NCBI GenBank assembly: GCA_038373885.1
Contig: JAWZYV010012280.1
Location: 62,001-126,000, forward strand
Length of the DNA stretch: 64,000 nucleotides
Reading direction: 5' to 3'
From: Cheiracanthium punctorium
Taxonomy: Eukaryota > Arthropoda > Arachnida > Araneae > Cheiracanthiidae
The notes beneath the pieces are model-generated. The model was not told where the DNA came from. It was given only the letters and a program-made list of their open reading frames with translations, and did not search any database. The translations under genes were made by a program, and so were the position numbers. Position 1 is the stretch's first letter, and the number at the start of each line of letters is the position of its first letter. This document shows, one piece after another, positions 22,831-34,500 of this stretch.

Positions 22831-23334
22831 GGTTTCTACAGACCTGGAAAGTCAGGGATTTGGGAAAAAAGGCAATTAGCAGAAATTGAAGAAAGGTCAG
22901 GAAAATGCAAGAAAACTTGAATTTTGCGGTAAAATCAAGAAAATATTTGCTGTTTGAACCTAAGTATAGAAATAATTTTATTTTCATTTTCTCATTCAAC
23001 CTTATAAATAATTTTAAAATGTGTTCTTTATGAGCAAATCTTGTGCAGTTGAAATATGCTTAGTTTTATCCTAAATTATTATCAAACATGGTTTTTGCTA
23101 GCATCCAGTGATATCAAATAAGATTCTTGTATAGATTAATTTTATCGTTATTATTTGTATAAAAAGGGGCATAAAATATTTTTTTAAATATTAATTAAAG
23201 GATTCAATGTTAAAAATAGAAACTCAAAATTCGGGAAAGCCCGCTAGATAAAGTCAGGGAAGAACATGATATATGTCGGGAAAAGTCAGGAAAAAGTCGG
23301 GGAAGCAAAAGTTATGAAATCTGTAGAAATCCTG
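22831..23334. mobile_element. Inverted-repeat element rich in GTCAGGA/GTCGGG motifs (504 bp)
   Basis: GGTTTCTACAGA at the left and TCTGTAGAAATCC at the right form the terminal inverted repeat. TTGGACAG occurs directly at both borders (22823-22830 and 23335-23342) and is a good 8 bp target duplication. GTCAGGGA, GTCAGGAAAA and GTCGGGAAAA recur just inside both ends. Features fit a hAT-like non-autonomous element. The 79-codon minus frame at 22999-22760 crosses its left border and is not meaningful. Confidence 0.65.
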
Positions 23335-24994
23335 TTGGACAGAACCGGATCCCAAATTTGTTTATTTCCTAAGTAATGCTTCAATTTCTATTTGAATGTT
23401 AAATTAGTCTTCTAGTTCTAAAGAAATAATTTTTGAACTTAAAAAAAATACATTAGAAGATTAATTGAACTTTAAAAAAATACATTAAAAGATTAAAAGC
23501 TACTTTTTCGAAAAGTGCAAGCATTCGGCTTTATCCGACCGCGAACTTCAAGCACATTTCCATATCTGTAGCTGAAACAATGAGAACATCATATTCTTTC
23601 CGTCCAGTCTTAAAGAATGATAATCATACCTCCGTTCTACCAAATTCTCGCCTCACGCAAACGTGTTTTTTCGAGAATTTTATTCGCCTCACATCTGTAC
23701 CACCCCCAATATCGCATCGCAGCCATATCTTTTTTCCTTGTCAGTGGGAGCCTGTTCTTGTCAAAATTTAATGAAATGATATTCCCATGCCGTGCAAAAC
23801 GATGTCCAACGCTATCATTCGAGACGGTGGTCACGTGACCACTTGTCACGAACTTGGGCCGCGTTGCTGTGTGATCCGATTCTGTTATCTTCCATGGTAC
23901 ATCAATCTGTTTTCAGCACTTTTTTTTTTCATTCTTTTTTATCTTATCGCAGAGCGGTGTGAGAGTCGCGATTTTTGATAGCGGTTGGGGTTTTTGAAGT
24001 GACAAATGCATCGGTGTTACATTCAATGAGCGTCGTTGCAACATCTGCGTGAAATTTAGTTACAAATTGGCATTGGTTTTTATTTTCACACGCGTAACTC
24101 TGTCTACATCTGTTTTGGCGTAATGCAATTTTTAAGAATAATTATTATCAGGGCCATTGCTAGGAGACTTTTTTTAATGGGTGGTGGTGGGGTGAGGGAG
24201 GAGGGGGGGGGGGAGAGAATTCCAGGGAGTCAGTTTTAGATGAAATTTTGCAAAGATATTTGTAATATTTACCAGTACAGCTTACGTTGATTACTTAATA
24301 AAAAAGGAGTTTTCTATATGTTGAACTGAGTGGGGCGGTATTTTCTTTAAAGATTGAAAGTTTATATATTTCCGTTTCTCTTTTTTCGTTGTTACTGTTC
24401 ATAGCATGGATTCTATAATGTACTGTGTATTAAATCCATGAAAATCTTTGAATTCAACCTATACATATGCATGACGTAAATCATACAATATAAAATGTTG
24501 AACAAGTCATGAAGTATGCATGAACGTTGATGAAGGAAAATATCTGATTACACTATACACTAAAGAATATACTGTGATAAATATGAGAAAGTATGTAAGA
24601 AATATTAAATGCGTTGCAGAGTAATTCTAACCCATTTGCATCATTAGCGTATACATGCGTTAAATTCTCCTGATCACTTACCACCGGAGCGTATATATAT
24701 ACACTCAAATTTCCTGGTCACTGTCACCAGAACTATGTGCATACGCCCAACTTTGTTGGATGCGGATGAAATTTGGCGATAAAGGTTTTCTTTTGATATT
24801 CCCTTTTGATGCAAATGGATTAGTTGCTGGAAGTGAGATTAATTTCGAACTTCTCGGACGGATATACATTCGTCATTGTAGTGAATGTTCTTGTTTGAAA
24901 AATATAATGAAAGCAGAAGTGTTTTATATTAAGGATGCTGCTGAAACAACTGTTTAAAAGTTACAATTAAAAGAACAGCCTTAATCGTATTTTC
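23335..24994. other. No gene supported
   Basis: At 23580-23980 frames stay open for 60-70 codons in several frames on both strands, so openness reflects base composition. GC content rises locally around 23780-23880. A G-rich run lies at 24181-24215. No domain or splice-supported exon was recognised. Confidence 0.4.
23827..23842. promoter_or_regulatory. 16 bp palindrome centred on an E-box
   Basis: GTGGTCACGTGACCAC is a perfect palindrome with CACGTG at its centre. GTCACGTGAC is the preferred site of USF/TFE-type bHLH-zip factors. A second TCACGTGA lies near 44751. Function is inferred only. Confidence 0.4.
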
Positions 24995-25108
24995 CAAATT
25001 GGAAAACTCTTTGACAGTGCATACTGCTAAATTTCCAGCCATTTTCATTAAAACCTCTCGGATGTTGAAGAACTTTTGACTTTTAATAGGTTTTTGCTAT
25101 TTTTACAT
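24995..25108. repeat. Dispersed repeat pair, copy 2
   Basis: Matches 20413-20532 through CATACTGCTAAATT, CATTTTCATTAAAACCTCTC and TTTTAATAGGTTTTTGC. No flanking duplication was recognised. Confidence 0.6.
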
Positions 25109-26349
25109 GCCAGAAGAGCAGCGTACGACCTTTTGCCAATATATTTCACTCTTGTTGTTAATTTCTTCACGAATTCTTTCACTAAGCCAATGAGGTGTTA
25201 TTGAGAAAACTGAGCATTTTCCTGAAAAAATCTTATCTTTAGACAAGAAAATCTTACAAATTGAATTTTCCTTTCTAATCCTTATATTTAACCATTTCCG
25301 ACTGTCTTCCTCAAGTAACAACAATATTCTTTAGTTAAGTGACTAAAGACCAAAAGACTGGTATGTAAAATTTTTTTCTCAGCTGCTGGCAAGGCCCTCG
25401 GCTTGAATTTGTTGAGAGAATTATTATATTCGCATATATTTCTGAAATGTAATACGGAGACAGAAAGCTTGGTGGGCAGCATTCTTCAGATCGTATTTTC
25501 CCAATCTTAGACAGACTAATTGCAATAATTATCCCCCTCTCTTTATCAAAAAACCTGACAATATCTTGTTTCATTGCACCTGATCACTCATACATCACGC
25601 AAACATGCCACAAAGTCTTATTTAAGTCGGTGACTTATCCCGATATATTGAGCTTGAGCAGCCATTTCATTAACGCCCCCTCAATCTTTTTTCCCCACTC
25701 ATACAACCCCCGTTCTTATTCATATGCAGAGAAATGCTCCTGTAATTACAGCTTTTCGAGAGTAAGAAGGAGGCATTCGTTAAGTTGTCAAATGTATAAC
25801 CCGACTTTCTGGTAAGAAGCCTGTGCGGTTACAGATATATATGGTGGTCTGGCTGCGCTATATATGGCAGTGCATTTAAAAAGGAATGCGAGTGTGGTTT
25901 GGGTTTGTTCCGGTATGCTGAAAGCTCGCTACGCATTGCATGGTTTGTGTTAGGAGTAATTTGCTGTGCATTCCAAGCATAGAGTTATTTCGGTGAATCC
26001 TTCGTTTGAAATTTGTTTCTTGTTTTCTTTTAACTACTTCTTACTACTCTCTACTAGATGTATTTAGAATGAAACGTCATTTCTGCTTTTTTTAAAAACG
26101 TTTCATGATGCACGATGACATCAATTTTAAAAAATGAATTATTATATTTTTAAGAGTTGCTTTGCATATTTTGTTAAGTGTTTTTGCAATATTTATGCAT
26201 GGAATGTATTTTATTTTTAAAGTTACAGAAAGTTATTGCTTTGTCAAAAAGCACTGAACTGTCAAAAGTTTATTTTGCGAAGAGGAGAAAGATGTATGAT
26301 GTTAAATCTCATTATGCAATTTAGATAATTATGAAATTTGATTTACTGC
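25109..26349. other. No gene seen
   Basis: Overlapping short minus frames (25574-25103) lack any recognised motif. The rest is AT-rich. Confidence 0.4.
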
Positions 26350-26815
26350 ATGATATACAGGGTGAATCTAAACTCTTGGGCAAAACTTGAAGGGGTGATA
26401 GGGCACACAATGAGGAATCGTAATCGCATAGCAATCTGGGGTGAAAAACGCAGTTTTAACTTGCCCGGTAATAATCACTTTTGGAAAAGCATTGAAGTGT
26501 CGTCTAATTTCTTAACCAAATTGCATAAGCAATAGTCTCAGCTCCGAAAATTTCATCCATGAAATAAAATAAACTTTTTAAACTATCCATTTTAGTGTTC
26601 TAATTTCGGAGAAAAATACATGAGTTTCTGGCGAAACAATGGTCGGAAAAACGCACTGTTTTTTCGGCTTTTTTTCCGAAGTGATTATTAACAGCTATAG
26701 AAGACGACGTTGCCGACCCCAAATTGCTATGTGATTTTGATTTCTTATGTTCCCTATCAACCCTTGATAGGGAACAAAGTTTTGCCCAAGAGTTTAGATT
26801 CACCCTGTATATCAT
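26350..26815. mobile_element. Foldback element with ATATACAGGGTGAATC ends (~465 bp)
   Basis: TGATATACAGGGTGAATCTA, continuing ACTCTTGGGCAAAACTT, occurs at the left; its reverse complement is at the right (to 26815), with homology decaying inward for about 150 bp (CATAGCAAT(C/T)TGGGGT, AATAATCACTT). The two peptide-level copies of VNLNSWAKL on opposite strands come from these arms. The end sequence resembles the 17.7 kb element (ACAGGGTGA), but the interiors differ. TA at the borders fits a Tc1/mariner-like target. Confidence 0.75.
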
Positions 26816-28640
26816 ACTTGTTTCTAATTTTATTTGCTTGATGCTTTGCCCTAACTATGACTGCCAATGAATTCACTCCCCAAATAATGAATTGTTACTT
26901 TATTGAGTGTTTAACTGATATTGACAACTACTTTCAGATCTCATACTATAACCCTCCTGGGTCAAAGACAGTATTTCACCTTTTTACAGAATTTTTTAAA
27001 CGAGAAAAAGTAGCTTGATTATTTCTTTGTAAGATAGAACGATATTGTGCTGTTCAGACTAAAGAGTTGATGTCTGTTTAGTTGTAGAAAGAGTCGTAAA
27101 CAGTGAAACTTTTTAATTAGTAGTTTTAAGTGTTTAAAATGTGTCATACTGAGGCTGCCACAACTGCAGAAAAAGTTAATAAAAATGAGTCCACTTAGCA
27201 ATACTGCTGCGGAATGCATGATGGAGATATTTGGTGTATAAATTTATTTCTAAATTTTTTTAAAAATGCAATATGTTTTTTTTCATCATTCCATGAAAGA
27301 AATCAGTTTCATTTTCTAGCTATAAATATTTAAATCGCTCTTTATTTTCATTTAAAAATTTGCCTATAGTTAAGATAAGTTCGAAGTACGCCATCGAAAT
27401 TTCTGTAAAGTATGAGTGGAATTATTTTTCAGATTTTTCAATTCAATCAATACCATAGGAATTTTTTTTTTGGGGGGGGGATGAATCTATGGCTAGATTT
27501 TTAGCTTTGTTTCAAAATATATAAAAAAGGTACTGTATGTTTTTTATGAAAATAAATGCTTCTTGAGTCCATGAAGGAATATATATCACTTTGAATATAA
27601 AGAAGTCTCTAGAGCTATCAATTTCTGACAGAAATTATTCAGTACATGTTTGATTATTTTGTAATTAGAAGTGTTTAGTTTCGGAGAGGAAAGCTCTTAG
27701 CATGTGTTTACTTATTTTTATTAAATAAATATGGAATTATGAAATTTAGGAAAAAAGAAATTATTCAGTTATTTAATTGTATTCTGTGATACTAACGTTA
27801 CATTAAATAAAATGCTTAAGTACGAAAAAAGAAAAAAAAACTTAAATTTCTTTATAAACATCAATCATTTAAGCTACTCCTCCAGGAATAATAAAAACAA
27901 AAACTACACTTTTAAAAGACAATTCAAGTATGGGACGTAAGTGCATCTCATTGGTCAATAACTGCATGCGTAAAATTTTGCTTACTTTTCCCTACGTAAG
28001 ACCAACTATTCCCTCTTTTGCAACACGTTCAAAAACAATTTAACATGAAGAATTTTCTGTACTCCAAGTAGCTATTTCTCTTGAAATAGTTTTTTTTTGC
28101 GCGTATTTCTTACGTGCGTTTTCTTCAATAACTATGATGTTCCGTTATTAAGCCATAAATCTCCTGCTTTCATCTACGCATTCTACTTAATGTGGAAAAA
28201 GACAGATGACTTGTCTGGAACAGGTGCGTTACTAATTCATTTCAGCTGTTTTGCATAAGATTTCGTTTCATCATTGCGCTGAAAATTCAGCTTTCCATCG
28301 AGGAGCTACGTCATAACTGACATTTCGTCTGTTGAAGATTAAAAGTAAGAAGTGGGACGAATTTTGTGTTTTTAATTACTTGAGCAATTATTTATGACAT
28401 CACACCAGTTAAGTTTCATTAAGAGTGGAATAAACATATTGAACGGAGTAAGATTTTATTTTTCTACGTTGATGCTCAGCTGAAACATTTGTGGAGTCAG
28501 CTGAGGAGGAGGGTAAATGAAAACGGAGAACAAGGAACTGTTTTTCTTGTAAGTCTTAAAAATTTGAGATTGATAAAACGTTGAAGGGGTTTTTACGTTT
28601 TGTTTGAACAACTGAACATTGAATGATCCGCAGTTGATAA
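26816..28640. other. No gene seen
   Basis: AT-rich DNA. A striking T10G9 run lies at 27462-27480. Nothing else was recognised. Confidence 0.45.
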
Positions 28641-28649
28641 TGTGATTCC

Positions 28650-28870
28650 CCTTACACTTTTGTACTTTGGGGTAAATGGAAAAAAATAATTGTCATGCAT
28701 TTCTACTGACTTGTTAGATATCCAACAAGGTTGAAAAGTGTTTGAGATTTCAGTTTTTGTGTCCATGCAGCCGTGTGCTATAAACTTCTGTAAATACGCA
28801 TCGATTACTACGAAATTCGTGTATATTATATGCAATTCTAAAAAGGTGGGTACAAACACGTATCCTAACT
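28650..28870 (-). mobile_element. LINE-like 3' fragment
   Basis: The plus-strand phrases AACAAGGTTGAAAAGTGTTT and TAAACTTCTGTAAATA match the repeat at 54.93-55.11 and 56.63-56.8 kb. Read on the minus strand these run toward a retroposon-style tail. It abuts the mariner remnant at 28894. Confidence 0.45.
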
Positions 28871-28893
28871 TAGTTATCGCAAAAAAAAATATC

Positions 28894-29473
28894 AGGTTGT
28901 AACGAAAGTTTTCCGCCAGATTTGCTTGAGTCAGCTCACGCGGTACCCAGCTATTGACCTTATATGTCAAGTTTGTGCGATACTTAGCGCGACTAATGGA
29001 CATGGCACTAAAGTCTAACTCTTTTAGCTAGCTCTCGTGGATGAATATTTTATCTTCTTCCACAAATTCTCGTAGGCGGGTCTCATCAGCATCAGTAGGT
29101 CGGCCAGAGCGCTCTGCTTCTTTAATATCCTAGTCCTCGTTTTTGAACTTTCGGTACCAAATCTTCACAGTGTCATATGATACAACAGTAGTACCTTAAG
29201 CTGTACACATGATTCAGTGGCATTCTGTAGCTGACTTTTTGCGACAGAACTGAGAGTAAATGATGGATCAATCTGGTAGCGTGGTAGTTCCATTTCAGAC
29301 ACCTTATACTTAATCATAACGATATTGTTTTACAGATTTCACAACACAGTGCTCTAAAACAAGTCTTTTCTTTCAAATAACAAAAATTGTTTTACAAAAT
29401 ATTGGCAAATACACCAACGCGAACTGCTTCTGTAGGCAATACTTGGAGTGGCGTAAAACTTTCGTTACAACCT
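28894..29473 (-). mobile_element. Internally deleted mariner with intact terminal inverted repeats (580 bp)
   Basis: AGGTTGTAACGAAAGTTTT is present at 28894-28912 and inverted at 29455-29473; the match extends to CGCCA after one mismatch. Inside, on the minus strand, lie the N-terminal DNA-binding region and the linker of a mariner transposase, and nothing of the catalytic domain. The right flank begins AATA, and the left flank ends ATATC, so a TA duplication is not clean. A full mariner is about 1.3 kb, so some 700 bp have been lost between the linker and the 3' repeat. Confidence 0.8.
28905..29300 (-). pseudogene. Mariner transposase DNA-binding domain remnant
   Basis: Read 29300 to 28905 in a single frame, the helix-turn-helix motif TVKIWYRKFKNED appears, then a stop, then EAERSGRPTDADETRLREF (mariner motif: W..F..G... 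.GRP). A second stop follows VEEDKIFIHES, and then KVNSWVPRELTQANLAENF, the conserved WVPHEL linker that precedes the catalytic domain. The last residues are encoded by the terminal repeat itself. The DD34D catalytic core is absent. With two in-frame stops after the HTH, no full-length product is expected. An initiator near the 5' repeat is damaged or unclear. Confidence 0.8.
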
Positions 29474-30985
29474 AATAAGATCTTTATAACTGATTTTTTT
29501 TTCTCGGCGAATATTTAGTTCTGCTCAGAAACAAGAACTGGAATCATTTATTACAAAAGTTTTTGTAAATATCCTTAAATTAAAAAAAAATTTAGCTGCA
29601 AATATTTAATTTTGGACATATCTAACGTTAACTGATGCTCTGCAACACCAAGGAAAAAAAAATTCTAGCACGTATATAGAAGTTTCCTAATCAATATATA
29701 TTGTATGCATATAATATAATGATGATTTGTTTGTTATTTCGGACAACATATGGCAGTAGCATGCTTAAAATATTAACGTATCACAACAAGAATCTCGTAA
29801 TCTGTTCTAGCCAGTTCTGTTTGTCAAAAAGTAACGATAAAAGCAATGCTGTTCGGAAGCAAAAATACATAATATATCATCATCTCAACACATTTATCAG
29901 CCTTTAAAATAATTTTTTAGACGTTTTTAAAGCGTTTTCATAAGTTTTTCCGCATTTCCATTGCTGCAGATATACTTTTCTAAATTATTGAGCGAAGATG
30001 TCCAAATCACGTAACGATCAAAACACCGATTTTTTTAATGTTTAATTTATTGATACAGAGTTGACAGTGTCCTAAAAATTTAAGAAAGTCATTAATTATA
30101 ATCTTATTTCTCCCATTCAATAGTTTTTATTCGTGAAATAGAGTGTATTTAGTTGAAATAATGGTTAACATTATTGATGAGCATGTCAAACACATGTGTA
30201 CGGTCGAAACAAAATAGTGGCAGCTTCGATGTTACAAATTTTCGGACATGGCTAATTAAAAAGTACGATTTATGAAGAGTAGTAAAACCTCACTAACTTT
30301 GTAAGTTGACATTCAATGTTTCAAGTGTTTTATTTTGTTACAAATGCTTTTTTTTTTCCTCAGAAAATGTATTAAGAAAATAATTTGACGAATTCTAATT
30401 GCGTAACAATCTAAACACTAATAATTTTTTTAAACAAATCTGTGAACAGGACATAACATAATTTTTATTTAAAATATACAGAGATAAACCCCCAAAATTT
30501 TAAAATATTTTTAAAAAATTAAATCAAGACTATTTTGTTTTTAAATAAAATGCATTAACTAACGCTATAATATTTTATAGGGTTTCATCATTTAAAACCT
30601 GATTTGTAACTCAGATGCCCATTAAATTGCTTTTAAATAGCAACAATTTTTTTTCTGTTTATTTTTCCATTCTCTTAATTTATATCTTAATTCTTTAAAA
30701 GAAAACTGCAAGTTTGATACTTCTAATAATGAGTCCGTGTGAGACCAAAAATATTTGTTTAAATGCATATATAATTGAAATTAACTATGCCGCTTTGCTA
30801 CAATATTGTTTAAACGTGACTCGTGAAAACCAATTTATCAAAATACATAAGACTTCTAAAAGAAAGAAAAAAGAAAAACAAAGGAAAGAAAGAAAATATT
30901 ATACATTTGATTAGCAAAATGTAATTATATAGAACCTACTTAATGCATTTTTAGACACTACCTTTTTTTAATGCACATATCTTTA
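29474..30985. other. No gene seen
   Basis: AT-rich DNA. The stretches 29985-30090 and 30385-30470 share a weak CGTAACNATC.AAACAC(C/T) pattern and may be an old duplication. The purine-only tract near 30855-30893 is low complexity. Confidence 0.4.
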
Positions 30986-30989
30986 AAAT

Positions 30990-31114
30990 CCAATGTTCAA
31001 AATCAGTAACCAAAAGATCACCAATGTCGAAAATCTGTAATCTACAGATCAAAGATGTCCGAAATCTGTAACCCACTGAGCAAAAGATGTCAAAAATGCG
31101 TAACAGATCTGATA
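30990..31114. repeat. 31-32 bp minisatellite, four diverged units
   Basis: Units start at 30990, 31021, 31052 and 31084. The consensus is roughly (CC)A(A/G)ATGT(C)NAAAATCTGTAA followed by a variable half ending GATCA or GAGCA. Confidence 0.7.
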
Positions 31115-31269
31115 ATTAAATATTTTAATTAGTCATTTTCCAGAACACTTACTGTCTTTTTAAGTTTGCATTCTCTATTCTAGGCTTATATAATTTAATG
31201 AAAAAAGAAATAATTAGAGTAAAATTCCAAAATTTGAAAATGAAATATAGTTAACGTTTCGTGACCCAC

Positions 31270-31525
31270 CTTTTTAGAATCACCCATATTTCTGTGTACT
31301 GTATCCTATTGAATATGCTACATATAGCATTTAAAGTTCTTTTACAGGAGCACCCAGAAGAATTTAAATATATTACACTGTATAAGCAGTCATTTTTCAA
31401 AGTGTATTTTTGAGAATTCGATTATTTTAAAAAGTGTATTCTATTAAGAATTATAAAATAAAGCTCTGAGTCGAAATTAGTTTCTGTATCATTACAGTTC
31501 TTTTACAGGAGCATTCAAATTAATC
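31270..31525 (-). mobile_element. LINE-like 3' fragment, two partial units
   Basis: GTTCTTTTACAGGAGCA occurs at about 31338 and 31497. It is preceded by an ATATAGCATTTA(A)AG block and by TACTGTATCCTATTGAATATG. The same phrases occur at 56.75-57.02 kb and, reversed, at 6.9 kb. Confidence 0.5.
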
Positions 31526-34500
31526 ATAATGCAATACGGTCTATAGGGGCTTAGCGACATTAATCCATTTAATGCACAATTCAATGAGTATGTATAATTA
31601 TACCTGCTTTTTTATTCAATGGATGTAAATAAAATTTAAAACTCTGTTTTCAGGATATCGCAAAATTACATTATTAGTAATACACACAGCTGCTTTCAGT
31701 GTATCCACAAAATCTCGCTAAGTTAGGCAACGATACATCGAAAAATTTAGTGCAAAAAAGACATGGGTTAGAAAGTGTTTTGTAATCGATGCATTTGGCA
31801 TGATTTATCTTTCTTGTAGTAAATTCAAATTTTTGTTTGTATATGTGCGAGGCACCTTAAAACAACAACAACAAACAAACAAAAAAGTCAACAATTCCAT
31901 CTTTACTCTTTGGAGGCATTGCAAGAAGCCGTCTTTAACTTGATAAAAAGTGAATTTCCGTTTATCCCATAGTCTAAAGAGGAAATGGAAACACTATGGG
32001 GTAAATGTAGACACTCTCAATTGTTCCCGAATGAAGTTACAGCCGACATTGTTGCGTGCACCTCTGCACAAGAGGTCGCTGATTAACAAGCAGGGGGAAT
32101 AGATTTGTCCCCCTAAATTGATCCAAGATGGGAAGATTAATTTGAAGCATCAAAATTGTGTTTCCATTTGCTCACCCTATATTTTTCAGCTTGAACTTGA
32201 ACTCTTCAAAGTTTTATAGGGAATAAAATCCTTTCACATAAGTCTTATTACGTATTACATAAAAAAAAACTTGATTTTCGACATACTTTTAAATAAATTT
32301 CTTTTATTCGAAAAAGATAATTGAACAAAAAATAATATGAATATTTTAATACCTCCTCACACTTTTTCGTTTAATTTTGTTTTAGGTTAGCAAATTCATA
32401 AGTATAAAAACGGATTTGGAATATTATGGAATGATTGAAAACATTAAGAATTTGCTTTAGAAAATACTTTTGAAGCAAAAATTTAAATGGATTTTATTAG
32501 CTGTCCTATTGATAACGTAATAAAAGTAAAGTTTAAGGGCATTCTAAACATTTAAAAGCTAATGGAAGGTATATTGTAGATCTTATGATTAATCATTTCT
32601 CCCTATGTTTGTATATCTAATTGTCTGCTTTGCTGTTTTAAACCGTTTTAGAAAATCATATTGTCTTGATTCAAAATAAAGATATTGAAATTACTTTTAA
32701 TGGATGGATTTCTGCGAAATTGAAGACATTTTTAATGGTATATACTTTCGATTATTTAAAAAAAAACGCTTAAAACAGCAGCAATCGTTTTTACTATAAT
32801 AGAAAAATATTTCAAAGTAATAATTTACAATAAGCTGAGCGTTTATGCTGACCCCCCCCCCCCATCGTCGAAATCATCGACCTTTCACTGTTCAAGTTAG
32901 TTCAAGGTCGATGGTCGAAATTTAAAAGGGAGATAAAGACGACGAAAATAAAGTTTATAATCTATTTCCTCACATTTTTTCTTGGCTACATCGGCTTACA
33001 TTAGTTTTCTGCGAGCTCTTTTACATTTTGAATACACACAATTACGAGATATTAAGCTGGTGAAAGTCTTTTTGAAATTATTTAATTGTGTGTGACAGGT
33101 ACTTTAAATTTGCACAACACCATTTTTTAAATTTAATTAACTTTCAAATTTTTATATTTTTCTTTCCTTTCTCCTTTCTTTAATGTTAATTTTAAAACAT
33201 ATTGCAATACAACAGTAAGTCATTATTCCTTAATGATTATAATCAAAGGATTAATTAAATAAAATGAAAAATAAAGAATCTAAAAGTGTATTTTGCATTT
33301 TCTCTCCTTAATTTAATTAAGACCAAAAGGGGCAAATTTTCAGTATAGGCGAAATTTCAAGATAACAATCAAGTAATCTGATCGGTATTTTACTTCTGTA
33401 AATTTCCACTTCCTACCCAGTTTCAGCAAAGTATGCATTAAAAAAAAATTCCCTGCTCTTACACGTCATACTCTTTCTAGATACATCATTTTCCCATGAT
33501 GCTCCACCGATTTCTCAAGTCATTTATACTAATATTTTCCATGAATACGGTGTGCCATATGGCGTACGTAGTAAACTGCAAGAAATGCGTACTTTCAAAA
33601 TATACTCATCTCTTTACTCTTATCTCTTCAACATCCCATTAGTGTAACAACGTATACAAGAATCTGATACTCAGTGAATCATACTTTTTTTTTTCATAAA
33701 AAAAGAAAGATCAGATGCATTACCGATATCAGAGCTACATTTTATCTTCATATTCAGTGAGAGGGTTTACAATCTGTTTTTAATCACTAATATGCATTCG
33801 CGTGCCCCGATGTAAGGGGCTTCACTCCCCCTTTCAATAAATCACGTTTTTTGACGGTGTTCGTCATAAAATGATGATACGGCCTTCTATTACTTATCGG
33901 TTTGGCACTATCGATTTCTCTTCATTGCATTTTGCTTCTTTGAGCAGTACTTATGGATTTCATCAAGTTAACATAGGATTGGTTTAATTTTTTTTGTCGT
34001 GTTCGTCAGTCGAATTAAATATAAAATTTTAGGATGTGCTTGAAGTATTTACTTATTAGACCGCCATAACAGACTTACTTAATAGAGCGCCCTAATACAG
34101 ACGAAACTCTCCGTCTCAAATCTCATATAAAAAGGAAAATATTCGAAATAAAGAGGTTTCGAGTTATAGAGGTTTTAAGTGCGGTCAATTTGAAAAACGT
34201 TGCAATTGCTTTTTATTGAAAAATACTGTGGTGTGCTAGCATACATCTAACATTGTTTGAAACATACATATGCAGTGAACATGGTTCATGGGCGAAGTTT
34301 GAAGGCCTCGGGTTCGGGCCTATGTGCACCTGTCGATCTAACGGTCAGGCGTTTTGGGCGGTTTTCTTCGGATATTCTTTATTCATCTTCCAACTTTTTC
34401 ATTATCTGAGTATGTCTAGACGGCTACAATCGTACAAATTTGATCTTTTTAAAAATCAATTGTTACTATCAGTGGAAGAACTTCAGTTAGCTTCAATGTG

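Noticed and set aside
24143..24220. Possible further CAGGGGCGT-type element end (CAGGGCCATTGCTAGGAGAC)
   Set aside because: Only one weak end, no partner end and no duplication; G-rich filler makes it ambiguous.
28593..29003. 136-codon minus-strand frame starting MSISRAKYRTN
   Set aside because: Only its first ~40 residues are meaningful (mariner WVPREL linker). It then reads through the terminal repeat into flanking DNA, so it is not a protein of its own.
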